The position numbers and the translations under genes were made by a program. Shown here piece after piece: positions 1 through 13,510 of a stretch of DNA of 64,000 nucleotides. Source of the stretch: Quillaja saponaria (taxonomy: Eukaryota; Streptophyta; Magnoliopsida; Fabales; Quillajaceae); contig CM055611.1 of assembly GCA_029379385.1 (NCBI GenBank), forward strand, positions 8,308,001-8,372,000, written 5' to 3'. The notes beneath the pieces were generated by a model that had not been told where the DNA came from, did not search any database, and worked only from the letters and a program-made list of their open reading frames with translations. The number at the start of each line of letters is the position of its first letter. Position 1 is the first letter of the stretch.

Positions 1-1549
1 ATTCAATTAACTCTATTATAGAACTACACATTCTTATTTACCACTATATGAACATATCCATACAAATATATTGAAACAATTAATCACAATAGTCTAGCAA
101 CTGTAGAGTAACATTTTCCACTCACTAAGTTTAGGGATTCGATGTGTTGTTCCTTCTAGGATTCAAAGGTGGTGATGGCTCAATAACGCGTTTTGAAGCT
201 AAAAATTGTAAATTCAAGCATTGCTTCGTTTATAATTTTCATAGTTATAATCCCCTAATTAATTATTTAGCTAATGAAGCCTATATATATTAACTCCTAA
301 AGATATACTCACATTTAATTTCTCGTAGACATTTTGCCGAACAACTTGAAAGCATGAATAATTTCATTTCATGTATATATATATATATATATATTATATA
401 TGTACATAACAAGAGTTTAACATTAACTTATAGTTTAAATATTTATCATACTCTAATAGTAAATTCAATTTAAGTTTAGTTATTTCAAATCATTAAAGAA
501 TGTAAGTCCTAAAACTATCATACAAATACAATCAATTTCCAAAATTTCTCTTTTATTTCATACCAACTTCCACCAATTCTAAACTTTGATTCACTCTCCT
601 AAAGGAAATTTCAAATAACTTACCTAAACTAAGAAATTAACAATACCTAAACTAAGTTAAGGCTCAAGGTAAGAGGGAGGACTATTGCCCTTAATATTCC
701 TAGCTGTCATGCACGTCTAATCCAAGAAGACCACCCCTTAACTCCCTTCTAGCAATCAAGTAGGAAAGGGAAGGAATCACTTAAGGGTAGCCCTAAAACA
801 AGGAACATTAGGGCTGTCTTGGCTGCATCTTCAACCCAAGCCACTCACTAAACTACCACCACTTCTAATGCACCAAACCACAAAGCCAAGCAAATTACAA
901 CAATACCCCGAGCATGAAAGGACGTTGAAACCAAAAGGAAAATAGTTGCAAGATAGAACAGGTAATGATTGGCTAAACCAAGTTGCTACCTTTACAAACA
1001 CAATAGACACACCAAAAGAATTAAACAAATAACAAAGCTGCAAACCAAGAACAAGCTTGCTGCCAATTCAATATCCAACTTGGCTACAACAGGATAAAGA
1101 GAATACAAAAACATAGTAGTAGGACTTGGAAAGCACAGGAAGCAAGGGCAGAAAAAGGAAAGGGAAGGTAGTGCAAAATAAATGGAAAAGGAAAGTGAAA
1201 GAAAAAAACAAGAAATAAAACACAAAATATAAAGTTAAGGTCAAAGTCAAAATTTTAAGTTTATGGTGTGTGTTTATTCCTAGTTTATACACACATGTAT
1301 ATATTTATATACATACATGAATGTTTATTCATATAAATTTTACTTTGTTTATGATTTATTTCACTTATCAATAAAATTTACATAAAATAAAGTCAAGATT
1401 TGAGTCAAGCAAATGTAAATTAATTATGTATATAATTTATGTTTATATGTATATAGTTATAACATTTATTTACTTCATATACTTGCATTTATTTTTATGA
1501 TTAAGAGTTACACCAACTTATTCTCATGTTTCAATATCGAGTTATAACA
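1..1549 (-). repeat. Long-LTR family, 5' part of a reverse-strand copy (cut by window edge)
   Basis: Read on the reverse strand, this begins at 1549 with TGTTATAACTCGATATTG, the start shared by the long LTRs of this window. It runs through an AT-rich stretch and a pyrimidine-rich leader (about 810-1225), then into LTR interior near 100-270 that matches the interiors at 6800-6960 and 56270-56420. The 3' end lies outside the window. It abuts interior sequence of a forward LTR at 1550, so it was probably inserted there; the other side of the insertion is not visible. Open frames of 70-77 codons here are low-complexity and look non-coding. Confidence 0.75.
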
Positions 1550-3754
1550 TAATTAGTTTAGGAGTTCTGAAGAGAAAGTACAGCTTATGGCCTTGGAATA
1601 ATATCTAGAAAGTTTTTTAACTTGATTTGGGATATATTAATTGCTAGGGGTATCAGACTACTTATGGGTTCATGCTGGATTGTAGTTAAGCTTCAGTCAG
1701 TCCAGGGGGACTTTATCAGGGGTTGTGATATGATTTAGCTTCAAACCTCTGAACAAGAATTGTTCTTAACATATTAAAGGACAATTATGGATCTTTATAG
1801 GTTTTAATTTCATGATATGTGTATTATAGAGGTGCTGGAAATCATTGTTGGATTTTTTAGGTCCTAATTGTACTTATTTTGTTGTAACTAGTTTTAGAGG
1901 GTCTTAAAGGATGAATTAAGATTGGGGAGCTAAAGAAGATTTGTTCCTAGCATCATGAGAAAGTAATTGAGAAAGTTTTAGGGTCTGGTTCCAAGTAATA
2001 TGTACTTTATAAGTACAACAATTTGCTTCAGAGAACTAGGAATTTCATATATGTTTTTGTTTTGGTACAACTCTATTTTAGTAAACTTAGAGGCTAAACC
2101 AGTGGAAGATGTCTAAAGAAGAATTGTAGAGGAGACTTAGGAGAATGTGTTTATGCCTTGGTTCAAATTATTTGATGGGTTGGATTGGTATTTCGTGCTA
2201 TAGGTAGAGGAAAACCTCAGTTTCCCCTGTTTTTCCCTATTTGTGTTCATGTGGGGATTTGAGTGGGTTCAAGGCTAATTTTAGGATAATTTATTGAATA
2301 AGAAAGATAGCTAACTTTCTCAATATGATGTTTGGACTTGGTTTTTCTAAATTTGGTTATGTATATAAGTTAAAATCAAGTATGCCTCCAAGGTGTTTGT
2401 GAAAATGCCTAAGAGGGGTTAATTTTAAATAAATACATGAAACTTAGTAACTATAAAATTTTGTAATTAAAAAGTATGACTTATAAAATTGAAAAACTAA
2501 GTAATACTTGGAAAATTTAATTTTAGTTCCAACACGTAACATTGACACGACAATGTATTTGAACTCAAGAAGAAGCGATGAACAAAATTCATAACTTGGT
2601 GAGTGGAAAATGTCATCCTTTAGTTGCTAGTGTATCAGTAAATATTTGTTTACATGTAAAGGTATGTGTATATATATATATATGTAGTTCTTAAATGTGA
2701 GTGTTTAAATGCTTTGATTGAATTAATAGGAAAAAGTGCTATCTGGTTGACAATTTTGTATTAATTGTATTGCGTATTGATTTAAAACTTTATTTGTGTT
2801 TGATAAGGGCCAATAAAAACTATGTTTTCATATGAGATAAAAATTTGGGTGCACCTAGAATAACTTTGATTTGATTATTTGATATTTGAACAAAAATATT
2901 TGAGTAACTCAGCCCCGTGGAGGTTGTGTTAGGAGCATTCTTAGTGTTCTAGAGCAAAAAGCATTGAGGAAGATGTGTATATAGTTTGAGGGTGCTGAGT
3001 TACTCCGATTTGCACTTTGGATGCTTTGCTTGATTTGTTTTAAGATGATCTTTTGTGAGTTATTTAGATTTTGCTATTGTATATATATATGTGTGTGTGT
3101 GTGTGTACGTGTAAAATTTAAAATATCTTGGTTGTTATACTAATGTGAAGTATGTCTTATAATTAAATATTGATTAATTCTAGTGCCCTTTGGGTATGTT
3201 TTTCACTCACTTAGTGTTTATGAGTCACTCTCAATTTGTTTAATTTTTTAGTATCAGGATCTCAGCAAACATCACTGATCGAAACCTGACTTGCCGATAG
3301 TGCTGTGGCAAGGTATTCACCAAGATTACCTACTTGAAGTCAAAGGATGAGGCTTTGCATTCACATTAGGGCTTGAGTCTCGGTTTTGATTATATAATAG
3401 TTTAGTTTGTTATTGTGTATGGTGCGAAATAGAGTAGAGCTCCTTGTGGTTATGGTTAATGTTGTTGTCTGGTTATATGCAACCAAAGTATAATATGTTT
3501 GTATTATTGGGTATTATCCATATTACAGGAAACATTTGCTGAAAATTTTAGTTAATTACTATACATTTCAATAAATGAGCATTTGCATATTGTTATGTTT
3601 TTATTATTTATTTATTTTTTATTTTTTATAAAACTTCCCTTTTAACTTTTACTTTGGTCAATGGTTTTGTGTATCTCTTTGATTTGAAGTCAGGGTTACG
3701 GAGGTCTGGTTATCCATTCTTCTAGCCAGTTATGCCTCCGTGTGGGGTGTGACA
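1550..3754 (+). repeat. Long-LTR family, 3' part of a forward copy
   Basis: The left edge (about 1555-1640) matches LTR interior seen at 12515-12600 and 27615-27690. The right edge ends in GGGGTGTGACA at 3754, the family's 3' terminus, preceded by the conserved GGAGGTCTGGTTATCC region. An AATAAA sits at 3570-3575, about 180 bases before the end, in the same place as in other copies. A 61-bp exon-like block is at 3252-3312. AT and GT microsatellites lie near 2668-2685 and 3082-3107. Confidence 0.8.
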
Positions 3755-4590
3755 CTTTTGGAGGTAAATTTTTTAGGAGGATTAATGCTATACAAAAGAG
3801 TTTTACCAAGAATAAAACACAAATTTTTTTGATATGTCACTGACCTATCAAAATAATTCTCCAAAACATAATAATTTTATAATAACTTGAATATTTAAAG
3901 AACTAAATCTGCAATAATCAATGAAAGCAATGGCTACTTATACATACATTTGTTTTTACAGTCTATTTATCTAAAATAAGAAAAGTTTTAATGCTTTTAA
4001 TTAAAAATATTGACCTAATAAATGGTTTGTTTTTTTTTTTTTTGTATTTTTTTTTTTTTTTTTTGTATTTTCAATATATTGCAATGGTTTCTATACATTG
4101 AATATCTTATTTTCTTGAATGAAAACTAAAAATAGTAGTGTCATTGAAAAAGAAAAACATTCTGATTTCTTTTTCGATTTATGAGTAATTTATATATACT
4201 TGCCCACAATAATAATTTTGGAAAAAAATTATTTAAACATATATATGTCATGTCTTACTATTTATGTGTTACCATATACATTGGATTTGTACTCATTTTT
4301 ATCAAAACTTTATCTATGTTCATTATTCATGGCATATTTTTTGTATAGATCACATTAGTGATATATGTTTAATGCAATTATAAAATGTAATACTAAATCT
4401 ATTGCTAATAGAAATATACGGAGCATATAAATTGCTATAATGATTACCATGCACCAAATACATTAATGCCCCATGGTAATAGATTCACAGTTATAAAAGT
4501 ATAGTTACGTCAAAATGTTGATAATTGTGTCATTGGCCTTTTAACATTAGCAATTGCAGTTTATTTCATTTTCCCGAAGAAACAAAAAAC
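3755..4590 (+). repeat. Unnamed dispersed repeat R1, copy A
   Basis: About 830 bases, AT-rich and without a coding frame. It is closely similar to the reverse complement of 17844-18606. Shared landmarks are ATTCTCCAAAACATAATAAT, TTTTAATGCTTTTAATTAA and TTCATTATTCATGGCATA, in the same order. Copy A carries two long T runs (about 4028-4065) that are short in copy B. The left edge is cut by an LTR end at 3754. I do not recognise the family; it could be interior of a non-autonomous transposon or a duplicated intergenic segment. Confidence 0.65.
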
Positions 4591-4791
4591 AAGCACAATG
4601 AGTTCATTGACATATATTTAACTATTAGTTGGAAATATTTTTATTTTTAGTGAGAATATATAGTTGAATAGAAATTGATAATTAAATTCATAAACGACAT
4701 AATAACTAAAGCCAAAGACCAAAAACAACGTATTGCAACAAATTTATTTACTAATGCATACATATATTTTATCTAAGTTGCAAATGGGAAT
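4591..4791. other. AT-rich spacer
   Basis: This lies between repeat R1 and an LTR start. I see no coding frame, RNA gene or clear repeat in it. Confidence 0.5.
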
Positions 4792-5480
4792 GTTATAATC
4801 TGATATTTAGTGTGACATTTAAAGGTTGTTGTGTGTATTTTTTTTTAATTTGGGAGTTAAGGCTTAGTTGAGTTGAGTTAAGTTAGGTGTGAAACATATT
4901 ACAAAGAAAGAAAAATAAATTGAATAAGCTTATATATATACATAAGTATAATTTAAGAATAAACCTACACCACACAATTTATTTTTGACTTTGACTGTGT
5001 TTTATTCCTTTTATTTATTTATTTATTTTCCTTCTCTTCCATTTAAGTGACCACCCTTCCCTACTTTCATTTTCCTTCAACCACTTTGCTCATGCTATAG
5101 AGTTTTATGTTGCTTTCTTGTTGCAATCGAGAGTGGAGCTTCATCACCTTCATTTTCATTTCCTCCTTACCGTGTAGGGTTCCTCTTTCCCTTTGTTTAT
5201 GTGTGTCTTCTTGATGGCTGTGTATGCTTGTCTTCCATAACCATGCAGCTGCTAGTTTTATGTAGCAACTAAACAACCTAGCTGTGTGTACGTTTCCTTT
5301 TCTAGTAGTGAACTTAGCCTTCTTGTAAGCTGTTGTGGGTGTGTATGAGTGACAGTTGGAGAAGGCTTTGTGCTATGTTGTGTCTAGTAGTATAATTGTG
5401 GTTATTATGATGGTTGGAGTTGAGCTCCTCTATCTGTATTAGTACTGTAGTTTACTAGTTGCTTGTAATAAGATTATATA
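4792..5480 (+). repeat. Long-LTR family, 5' part of a forward copy
   Basis: It starts with TGTTATAATCTGATATTTAG. It then has the usual order: an AT-rich stretch, TTTGACTTTGACTGTG at about 4986, and a pyrimidine-rich leader with TTGCTTTCTTGTTGCAATCG (5110-5129), which matches the leader of the LTR at 10888 (near 11587). The copy is lost after about 5480. The 69-codon reverse frame at 5067-5276 is a shadow of the C/T bias. Confidence 0.6.
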
Positions 5481-5734
5481 TATATGTATTATATATGAGA
5501 AGATAAAATACAAATTAAGCCAAGCATGAGAAAAATTGTGATCCTAAGCTCATCTTAATATATATATTTTTTCACGTTCTTTTGTTTAGATACTATAGTT
5601 ATCAATTAAAAGATCATTGTTTGGATAAAATTAGGATTGATACAATTTTAGTACTTAACATTGTTAGATAATTCCTTGTGGGAACGATACTCTACTTCAT
5701 TACTTTATTACTTACTAACGGTACATGCACTTGC
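5481..5734 (+). repeat. LTR-end-like sequence of another Gypsy family, left half
   Basis: The stretch ending CCTTGTGGGAACGATACT (5672-5689) followed by ...CATGCACTTGC resembles the 3' end of plant Athila/Tat-type LTRs as I remember them. It continues at 8603 once the solo LTR at 5735-8597 and one copy of CTTGC are taken out. The family assignment is from memory of its general form and is tentative. Confidence 0.35.
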
Positions 5735-8597
5735 TATCACACCCCCAAATAGAGGTATGACTGGCTGAAAGAATGAATAATCATACCTCCGTAACCCTGG
5801 AAACTTAAGAACTATATATCCATGACTCTTTAACACATTACAAGTATGATAATAAAAATATTACTGATTTAAAATAAAATCCAAACTCAACTATTAAACA
5901 TCAAATGATCACTGAAAATATTGACAGTGGTTCCCCGTAAGATGGAACATGCCCATAATACATATAAACACTTATTTATAAAATCAATAGTAACTCATAG
6001 TATCATAATATATAGAGGATTTTCGCTCCTAACAAAACACGAAAATCACCATGATGAATTCATTATGTCTAACAACAATGCATAACACCTAAAGCGACTA
6101 CAAGTATTGTCCTATATGCTCCAAGTGTGCGATCTCCAAGATATACCTTGTTGCAGCAGAGTTGGCAGGTAGTAAATTTTGTAATGACCAATAATAGTTT
6201 CCTGGAAACTTAAAAAAACAACCACAAAGGAAAGAGTAAGTCACAATGACTTAGTAAGCAAAACATGTACCCTAAGGGTACCAGAATCACACAACACATA
6301 TATCATAGTTTAAACTCAAATTTAAATTTACTTATGCATGTACATGATTATCATTATCATACAATCACATTTCGCTTAGTTCACAATTTCAACATATCAC
6401 TCAAATCATACAAACAACCAAACAAATAACAAACAATTAAACAAACAAAGGGCTAACGAGTAACTTAGCCCTGCATAACAATATCTCCCTCACTGGGCAT
6501 TTATGTGCCCGCACAACAGGTTAATTCTTCATACACAATCCATCTTACCAGGGATGAGTACTCAATTTTGAAAATATTTATCAACATCAGAATCAGAATG
6601 GCTTAGAATTTCAATTTAGAATGTCCTAGGTGTGCCTGGATCTTAGTGTCAAAAATAAAATCATTGTTGTTAAAAAAAATATATCTTACTTTGTTGGCCC
6701 TTATCAATCAAAATCAATATCAAACAAATATAATTCAATGAAATCACTAAAACACTGTATTTGCTTATTTTTTTTTCACATAACACCTCAATTCAAACAT
6801 GCATATAATTGCACATACTAATCTAGCAACCAAAGTGCACGTAATTCACTCACTGAGTTTAAGAATATGGCTTGTTTGCAAAAGTGTTGGAATATCCTCG
6901 ACATGATCTGAAGATGAAAACGATCAATTCGTACATTCTTTAACATATTTATTTCATGATTAATTCTATAATCCTAAATTCACTATTTTCTACAGATATT
7001 TATGTAAATCAACCTCTATATGCATAATAACATTAAAATTCTTTAAGAAATTTGTTTAACACTTGACATACATATTTCCTTCTACATGAATTTAGAGTTC
7101 TTATACTTATTTAACTTCCAATATGATAGGTATAACCTTATAATTCCTTATATTATCTATATTTTATACTTAAATTGGACTTAATTCAATTACTTGAAGT
7201 TATTCAATAGTTGAAACTATACGTTTAACATTCTATTTGAAAGATAATTCCTTTTTGAACGCTTTACCGAATATCTTAAAACAAAGTTAGTTATTTCAAT
7301 TTATTCAAGAAATCAAATTTTATAATTTGCAGTAACCTATTTAACTTTTATATCTTCTACTTCAATATATAGCTAATAAGAATTATGTAAATTTACCTTT
7401 ATATAAATATGTCAATATTTAAGTTTTCTTAAGTATTTTATTAAATGACTAGTATATGTATCCTCCTTTTCAATTCATTTATAATTGTTCATAGGTATAT
7501 GCACTTTCCAACATCTATAAAACATTTCTTTTTTATCTCTTACACTATTTAGGCTTCACTTATTAAATTTAATATAAACTCATTGTTTAACTTCCATTAA
7601 ATCTAGTGTACACCATCTTAATCTTTATATGTATGTTTTAAATTCCTAATTTCTTCTCCTAACTCATGTTATTCTATCACCTACATAATACTAATTAATT
7701 AACTATTACTACTATCCTAATTATCAACAGCTAATACTCCAAGAATTTAAACTACCATAACCACATATCAAAACTAACTAAGAAAGCACTTATTTAGTGA
7801 CAGAAATGCAAAGATTTCTTTGCTCCCAGACTACAACTACCTCCTTGCTAATATGCTTCACAATTACACCACAATCTCCTATTCGCACCCACGATTTAGA
7901 ACAAGAATTTAACACAGTGCTTTCCTCTTCCGTTATTGCCGATTGTGGCTGGCACAATCAACACACCCCTGCTAATCAAAGGCTCCATGATTTAGAGCTG
8001 CTGCAGGCGTTCTTGATGGCTGCTAGGTGCAGCAATTTCTACCAGCCAGGTACAATAACTTCGGCCAGCCTGGTTGATGGAAGACCACGACAAGAATTAT
8101 GTGCAAGGGACGGCAACAGGGGAAGTCCAACTCAGTCCCAGCCACTCTTAATTGGATGAAAACAAAGATTTTTACTTCAATTCAACCCCACCAAGCCTCA
8201 CCCCCAAAAGGATAACAAGCTTTCTATATATTTTTCTTTCCAAGGATAAAAGAATTCATCACCACGCCAAGAGGAACAGGGGAAACTTGCAACAACCCAC
8301 GACCAAGAGAAAGGAAGTAACAAGAAGAGTCTTAGTCAGCAAGGATTAAAATAGGTATAAGAAAATAAAAAGCTATTTTAATATAACTTGTGGATGTTAA
8401 CTTGATTTATCAATTAGTGGTGCACAATATTCTATTTATTTAAACATACTAATCATTGGTCTCTAAGATAATATATATATGTATATTAATTCCAATTAGA
8501 TTCAATTCTTATAAAATAAAAATTGAATCCAAGTAAATTAATAAGGTAAACTTTAAATTACCTATTAAAATATATGTTAGATTATAGAGTTATCACA
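5735..8597 (-). repeat. Solo LTR of the long-LTR family with 5-bp target duplication
   Basis: On the forward strand it runs from TATCACACCCCC (3' terminus) to GAGTTATCACA (5' terminus, TGTGATAACTC on its own strand), 2863 bp. It is flanked by a perfect direct duplication CTTGC at 5730-5734 and 8598-8602. No primer site or internal region accompanies it, so it is a solo LTR left by LTR-LTR recombination. The 62-bp exon-like block is at 6147-6208 and the leader at about 7797-8350. The 120-codon forward frame at 7797-8159 lies antisense in the leader and resembles no family I know. Confidence 0.9.
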
Positions 8598-8602
8598 CTT
8601 GC

Positions 8603-9069
8603 ATGGTAAATCCGACAACACTAACCTAGTTAATTTTAAATTTAGCAATAGCAACCTTTATATAAGGCAAACCCTTTAGTTTAGTTTTACTAAATAGAAA
8701 GTTGTTTGTAAAACTATTATACTTAAGATTTAAATAGGAACAATGAGGAGTAAAGGAAATAAAAGATATAATTTATGTAGACTATATGAATTATTGAAGA
8801 AACCTATTTCGAGTCTATTTATTTTATGCAAAATGGGCCATTTCTTCATAAACTTTCTTCTTAAGAAATATGAAAAGCTTCCTTCTCAATGTTAAGTTTA
8901 TAGGCTAATCTCGATATTGAATATCGAATCCTAGAATCAACATACTTATTGGTTAAAAGAATAAAATTTAAATCAACTTAATATTGTGTGTGCAATAACC
9001 CTCACTCACAATTTATATGCACACCTTATTAAACCAATAGGTAAGACACATTGATATTTGTTACTATAT
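8603..9069. other. No gene seen; right side of the solo-LTR insertion
   Basis: AT-rich sequence continuing the element interrupted at 5734/8603. No frame of note. Near 8905-8950 there are short TCGATATTGAATATCGAATC palindromic words, but I cannot assign them. Confidence 0.4.
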
Positions 9070-9360
9070 GGTTTCAGGAAAATGCAGCTATTTAAATTTT
9101 CAAGTATAGACTTTATTTAAGATCCATATACATTCTTAAAGGAGTTGGATCGGTTATGTGTGGTTTTAGGATTTGATCTTGTGTGGGCAGAGGAGTTAGC
9201 TAACTATTAATTATGTAACGTGACGTATAAGTAATATAAGGTGTAGTTCAATGGCAAGTTAAACCGAATCCACTTGTTAATATAAATTTAATGAAGCTTT
9301 TATCAAACGCCTTCTTCTTAGAAGCTAAAATGCGGATGTAAGATTGGTTAAACAAGAAGT
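9070..9360 (+). pseudogene. Ty3/Gypsy gag remnant
   Basis: Translated conceptually with stops, this contains DPYTFLKELDRLC followed by GFDLVWAEELANY. It aligns with the gag remnant at 36180-36420, where the same region reads DPYTFLEEFDxLC...GCDLV. Gag packages the element RNA in the virus-like particle. Several stop codons are visible and the rest of gag is lost, so this is dead. It belongs to the forward element whose 3' LTR starts at 10888; no matching 5' LTR joins it directly. Confidence 0.6.
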
Positions 9361-10472
9361 TTATTTGTTTTAATAGGTTTTCTTGAAATGCTCTAGTTTT
9401 TTTATAAATTTGTTATGACTGTGTAATGATAGTTAATGGTTAAATAAAGTTCTCTTCCCTAATATTAATGATTTATTAGGGGCTCAAAATTCTTCCAAGA
9501 CTCATTGTACATTTGAAATATCACCAATTCCGAATCAAGAAGAATGATGTTTTGAGAATTATTTTCTACACTCGATTGAAGTGTAATAAATTCTGAGTCA
9601 TATCCTTTGAACTCATAATGTTTCTGTGGCTATCATAAACTTCAAAAGTTAGAAGTAGGAAGTTGCATGCAAAATATTTTTGTAGGATGTTCCGAGAAAT
9701 ATTTATGTGCTAAACATTTCAAGTAGAAAACTTCGATAAAACATATTTCAAGTAGTTGGGTATTATAGATGAATTTTTGAAAATTCTCCTCGTATGGTTG
9801 TATCTTTGACTTAATGGATTCAATGAAAATGTTAAACTTATTAATTTAAGGTTGGTGAAGAAATTTTTTGAAGTTTAAGACTTGTGTATCTTTAATTTAA
9901 ATATACATATATATGTCCTTTTTCATTTGGGGTTTTGATTGTGTCATAACTTTATAATTGGGGTTAGATAAACTACATTGCTAATATTAATTCTAAAAAG
10001 AAATGATAGAGACTGCTAGTTCGTGGACAACCAATTATTGTCTAAATTTGGATAGGTTTTATTTATAGCTAATGCAGTCACTTAAAAAGATTAATAAATT
10101 CATTGCTGACTTTCTGTAAATCACTCGTTTAGACAAGGACTTTCAAATATATAAGACAAGTAAATCACATTTCAAATACTTATTTTATTGATTTGCATAA
10201 AAAGTTACGTATAATGTAAATTATCAATATCACGTAAACGACTTCTAAAAAGTGACAGAAGAAAGTTAATAAATTAAATATTGGTTGAACTATGTTGTAA
10301 TATATATAAAAAACAAGTCCCAAATATTTTCATCTCTCAATTCCTTTAGACTAGAAATTTAAGTCTTTCAATTATCTAATTTATTTCACTCATGTAATTA
10401 TCTAATTTAGTTTATTTATCTAAATTTTAAATAAGAAATATGATATGGTTATAAGCTTTGATTGGGATTTAG
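9361..10472. other. AT-rich decayed element interior, no gene
   Basis: About 1.1 kb between a gag remnant and a recognisable 3' internal segment. I find no frame with a known motif. It is presumably decayed or deleted internal sequence. Confidence 0.4.
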
Positions 10473-10887
10473 GTGTTAAATTATCAGGGTAGCGTAGCAG
10501 AAGCATGGTCAAGTGTCTTGATAAAAAAAATAAAGTTTAGTGGTTTTGAGGGACTAACGTCATTTTCAAGAGACTCAAATAAAAATTTCTTGAAATTTAA
10601 TGTTGGCTATTTAAGTTTAACAGTTAATTTAATTAGTTTACATCCAATATTAGGAAAGCTTTACATGTTATGAGTCTATGAAGTAAAAATGGATAAGTAT
10701 TTAATGTGTGAAAAGTAATCAATGGCGAGTATAAGAAGACAAGTTCATAAATTTTGATTAATCCTTTAGTGAAAACCACGTGGAGTTACATTGAAATATT
10801 AATAATTACATCCTATTTAGGTAAACAATCTATCCTTATCTCTTTTTCTGTTGAAATTCGAGACGAATTTTTCTTAAGAGGGGAGAT
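10473..10887 (+). mobile_element. 3' internal segment of a long-LTR Gypsy element
   Basis: This segment is shared with 29820-30268: both carry GAAGCATGGTCAAGTG / GAAGCGTGGTGGAGTA-type sequence, a TACATCCAATAT / TACATCCGATAT block and a closing GAAATTCGAGACGAATTT-type sequence. It ends in the purine tract AAGAGGGGAGA directly before the LTR at 10888. The 66-codon frame here has no recognisable domain. Confidence 0.65.
10876..10886 (+). other. Polypurine tract
   Basis: AAGAGGGGAGA lies one base before the LTR start TGTTATAACCC. This is the standard position for plus-strand priming in LTR retrotransposons. Confidence 0.75.
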
Positions 10888-12602
10888 TGTTATAACCCTC
10901 ATAATCCAATAACGTAAAATTAAGGTTTAGACACAATGTGTAAATTTACATTATAAAATAAACAAATTAATTAAATAACAGTATAGTTAAACATGTTCTA
11001 ATTCAATATCTTAGTATATATTTTAAAAATTTTTGTATTTGTTATCGTAAAGTAAATAACATGGTGGCTAAGTAAATTCAAGTGAGTGAATAATTAATAT
11101 ATAGGTATAATTATATCAAGATTTAATCTCTATCACAAGAAAATTAAATAAGTAAACAATATAATTAGACATGTGACTATATATATATATACAAAGCAAG
11201 AAAAATATACTCCACAAGTTTGAGAAAGTTAACTTTGACTTTTCATTTTGTCTTTTCTTACTTACTTTCCCCTTTTATTTTTTTTTCTCATTTCTTTTTC
11301 CCTTAGGACCAATTGTCCATGTTCTAGACCTTTGTAGTTTTTTTTTTTTTTTTTTTTCTCTTTTTCTTATTGACTGACTTATCTTCCATATGATTCCCTA
11401 TTCTTGAACTTTCCAAGCGCTTGGCCAACAGAGGGATTTACCTTCTGCTATGCTCGTTGCTTTGCTTGTTTTTCTTTTGAGGTTGCTACTTCTAATATTT
11501 ACTTCTTATGGTCATTAGCACCCTTCCCTTGCTTTGTTCCTTTCACTGTCTTTGTCTTTGCTTTAAAATTTTATGCCCTTTCCTCTTGTTGCAATCGAGG
11601 GAACATTATATCTTCCTTTTTGGTTGTATTTGATTCTTCTTTATTTAGTTTTCTTCTTGGCTTTAGCTATCGTGAGGCTTCCTTGGGACAACAAATGGTA
11701 TCATTGTGACCATGCCTTGTTTTCCCCTACTACAAACTGTGAGCTTGCCAATCCTCTAAGCTTTCCTCCTTCAAACTGTGCAGAGTTCATTTATGGGATT
11801 GCAGAGCTGTTGTTCAACTCACTTTTAGCAGCTAGTAGCTATTGTTTTCCATCCTTGACCCAAGTTTAGTAGCTCCTTGGTTGAGGGTAATCTCTTCCTA
11901 CCTTAAATCTAAGTCATTCTCTTGTTTTCCTTTTAGTTAGTTGTTACTCTTTAGTGTTGATGAAGGTTAGATATGACATTGAGTGGGTTGTAAATGAAAG
12001 TTTAGAATTAGAATTTGAAAAGGAGGGAAATGGTGGAATTGTGTCGAGTTATTGTTGAACTTCCAAGTATCAAACTTTTCATTGCTCATGAAGAATTTAT
12101 CCAACTTGAAAGTTAATGTTTAAATGATGGGTACTATGAAATTTAAAGATTTAAAGCTTGTTTTCCTCGGTTCAAATACAATATGATATATACACCTAAA
12201 TTGGGAATAAAAATGCCTCTAAGATGTTTGATAAAATGCTTAAATGAAATTAGTTGTATTGGAATAAGTTAACATTGGTAGATTTAGTTCTTGATAGTTA
12301 GTTGTTGTGAGAATTTGAATAAAAAGGTTTCTAAACAAGTGTAGATAGTGGTTGGTTAATGCTAGGGGTTAAGAAGTTAGTGAAAGTGAGAGCAAAGGAA
12401 GGTTAGTTGTAGGTAAAGTGTTGGAAAATGAAAGTTAAATGGTATTTGAAAGGATGCAGGGCCAGATTTCATGGGATAAAGAAATCTTATATTTCGATGC
12501 TGAATTAAATTAAGAGTTCAAAAGAGAAAATGTAGTTTAGGGTCTTGAGATGTTGTTTACAAAATTTCATAACCTGGTTCTAAGTATATTTGTCAGTAGA
12601 GC

Positions 12603-13510
12603 TAGGGGTGTGTAGGCAGTCGAGTCGAGTCAATTTTGGACATTTCACTCACTGACCCAACAAAGGCAGGTGTTTAAAAAATTCATTTGATGTATCAACT
12701 GACTATGTCAGTTTCTCAAAAAAACGACTGCCTGATATTTCAACTATTTCAAGTAAGTCAATTTCTAACATAAGCAAAAGAGAAAATAACAAATAGATCT
12801 TGTATAAATCATTGAAAAATTGAACAATTACCTCATCAACAAATTTGGAACATATACTAAATTTGAGCAACAATAATGTCATATCTACAAAAAATTAAGT
12901 TTCTAAGCATTTACACTGACAAAAACAACCTATAACTAAATGATTTTGAAACCTAAACTCCTTCGTAGCCAAATGTTTTCTCAAATCCTCCAACTACTTA
13001 ATGAAAATTGCAAGCTTTACAATCAAGACTTTAACAACACAGATTGTAGATGCTACAAAAATAAGAATAAGGAAGGAAGAAAGGAGCCTATTGCTTACCA
13101 TCAAACTTCAAGAGTAAAAGCCAGACATGATAAAAGAGAGATCAGAGAAGTGGAGCTCTCTGTTTTCTCTCTCTCTCTGGTAGCCAAACATGATAAAAGA
13201 AAAAGAACTATTTAATTGTAGGGTTTGCTTTAATTTAAGTTAAGTTTAGGCTGATCATGAGGAAGGATATGAAATGAGCTTAAGTTGGAATGGGCTTGTT
13301 TGAATTTGGGCTATGTTGTCATATTAAGGCGATCGGGTTAGTTTACTGAATTGTAAAAAAAGGCCCACTTTCCAAACCGACCCGGCCTGATAATTATATA
13401 AAAATTTTCACCCGAATTTGAAGATGGTTTTCTGGTTGGGTTTGTGGCAGGCTATACTGATATGTTTTGGACTGGTTTTATGGTTGGGCCAGGTTGTATG
13501 CTCACCGCTA
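12603..13510. mobile_element. Non-autonomous hAT-type DNA transposon
   Basis: A 908-bp insertion in the LTR. Its ends are TAGGGGTGTGTAGGC and, reverse-complemented, TAGCGGTGAGCATAC: imperfect terminal inverted repeats of hAT type. Flanks are AGTAGAGC (12595-12602) and GGTAGAGC (13511-13518), an 8-bp target duplication with one mismatch, as expected for hAT. Uninserted copies of the LTR (near 27700-27715) read straight through this point. G/C-rich words such as CCCGACC near the right end are common in plant hAT elements. It has no transposase frame, so it would depend on an enzyme made elsewhere. Confidence 0.85.

Noticed and set aside
831..1292. Three overlapping reverse ORFs of 70-77 codons
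   Set aside because: F/L/S/C-rich shadows of a pyrimidine-rich LTR leader.
7797..8159. 120-codon forward ORF
   Set aside because: It lies antisense in the leader of a solo LTR, shows no known domain, and has no conserved frame in other LTR copies.
11404..11869. Two overlapping forward ORFs of about 100 codons
   Set aside because: Same cause: C/T-rich leader of the 3' LTR, no domain, and frames not kept between copies.
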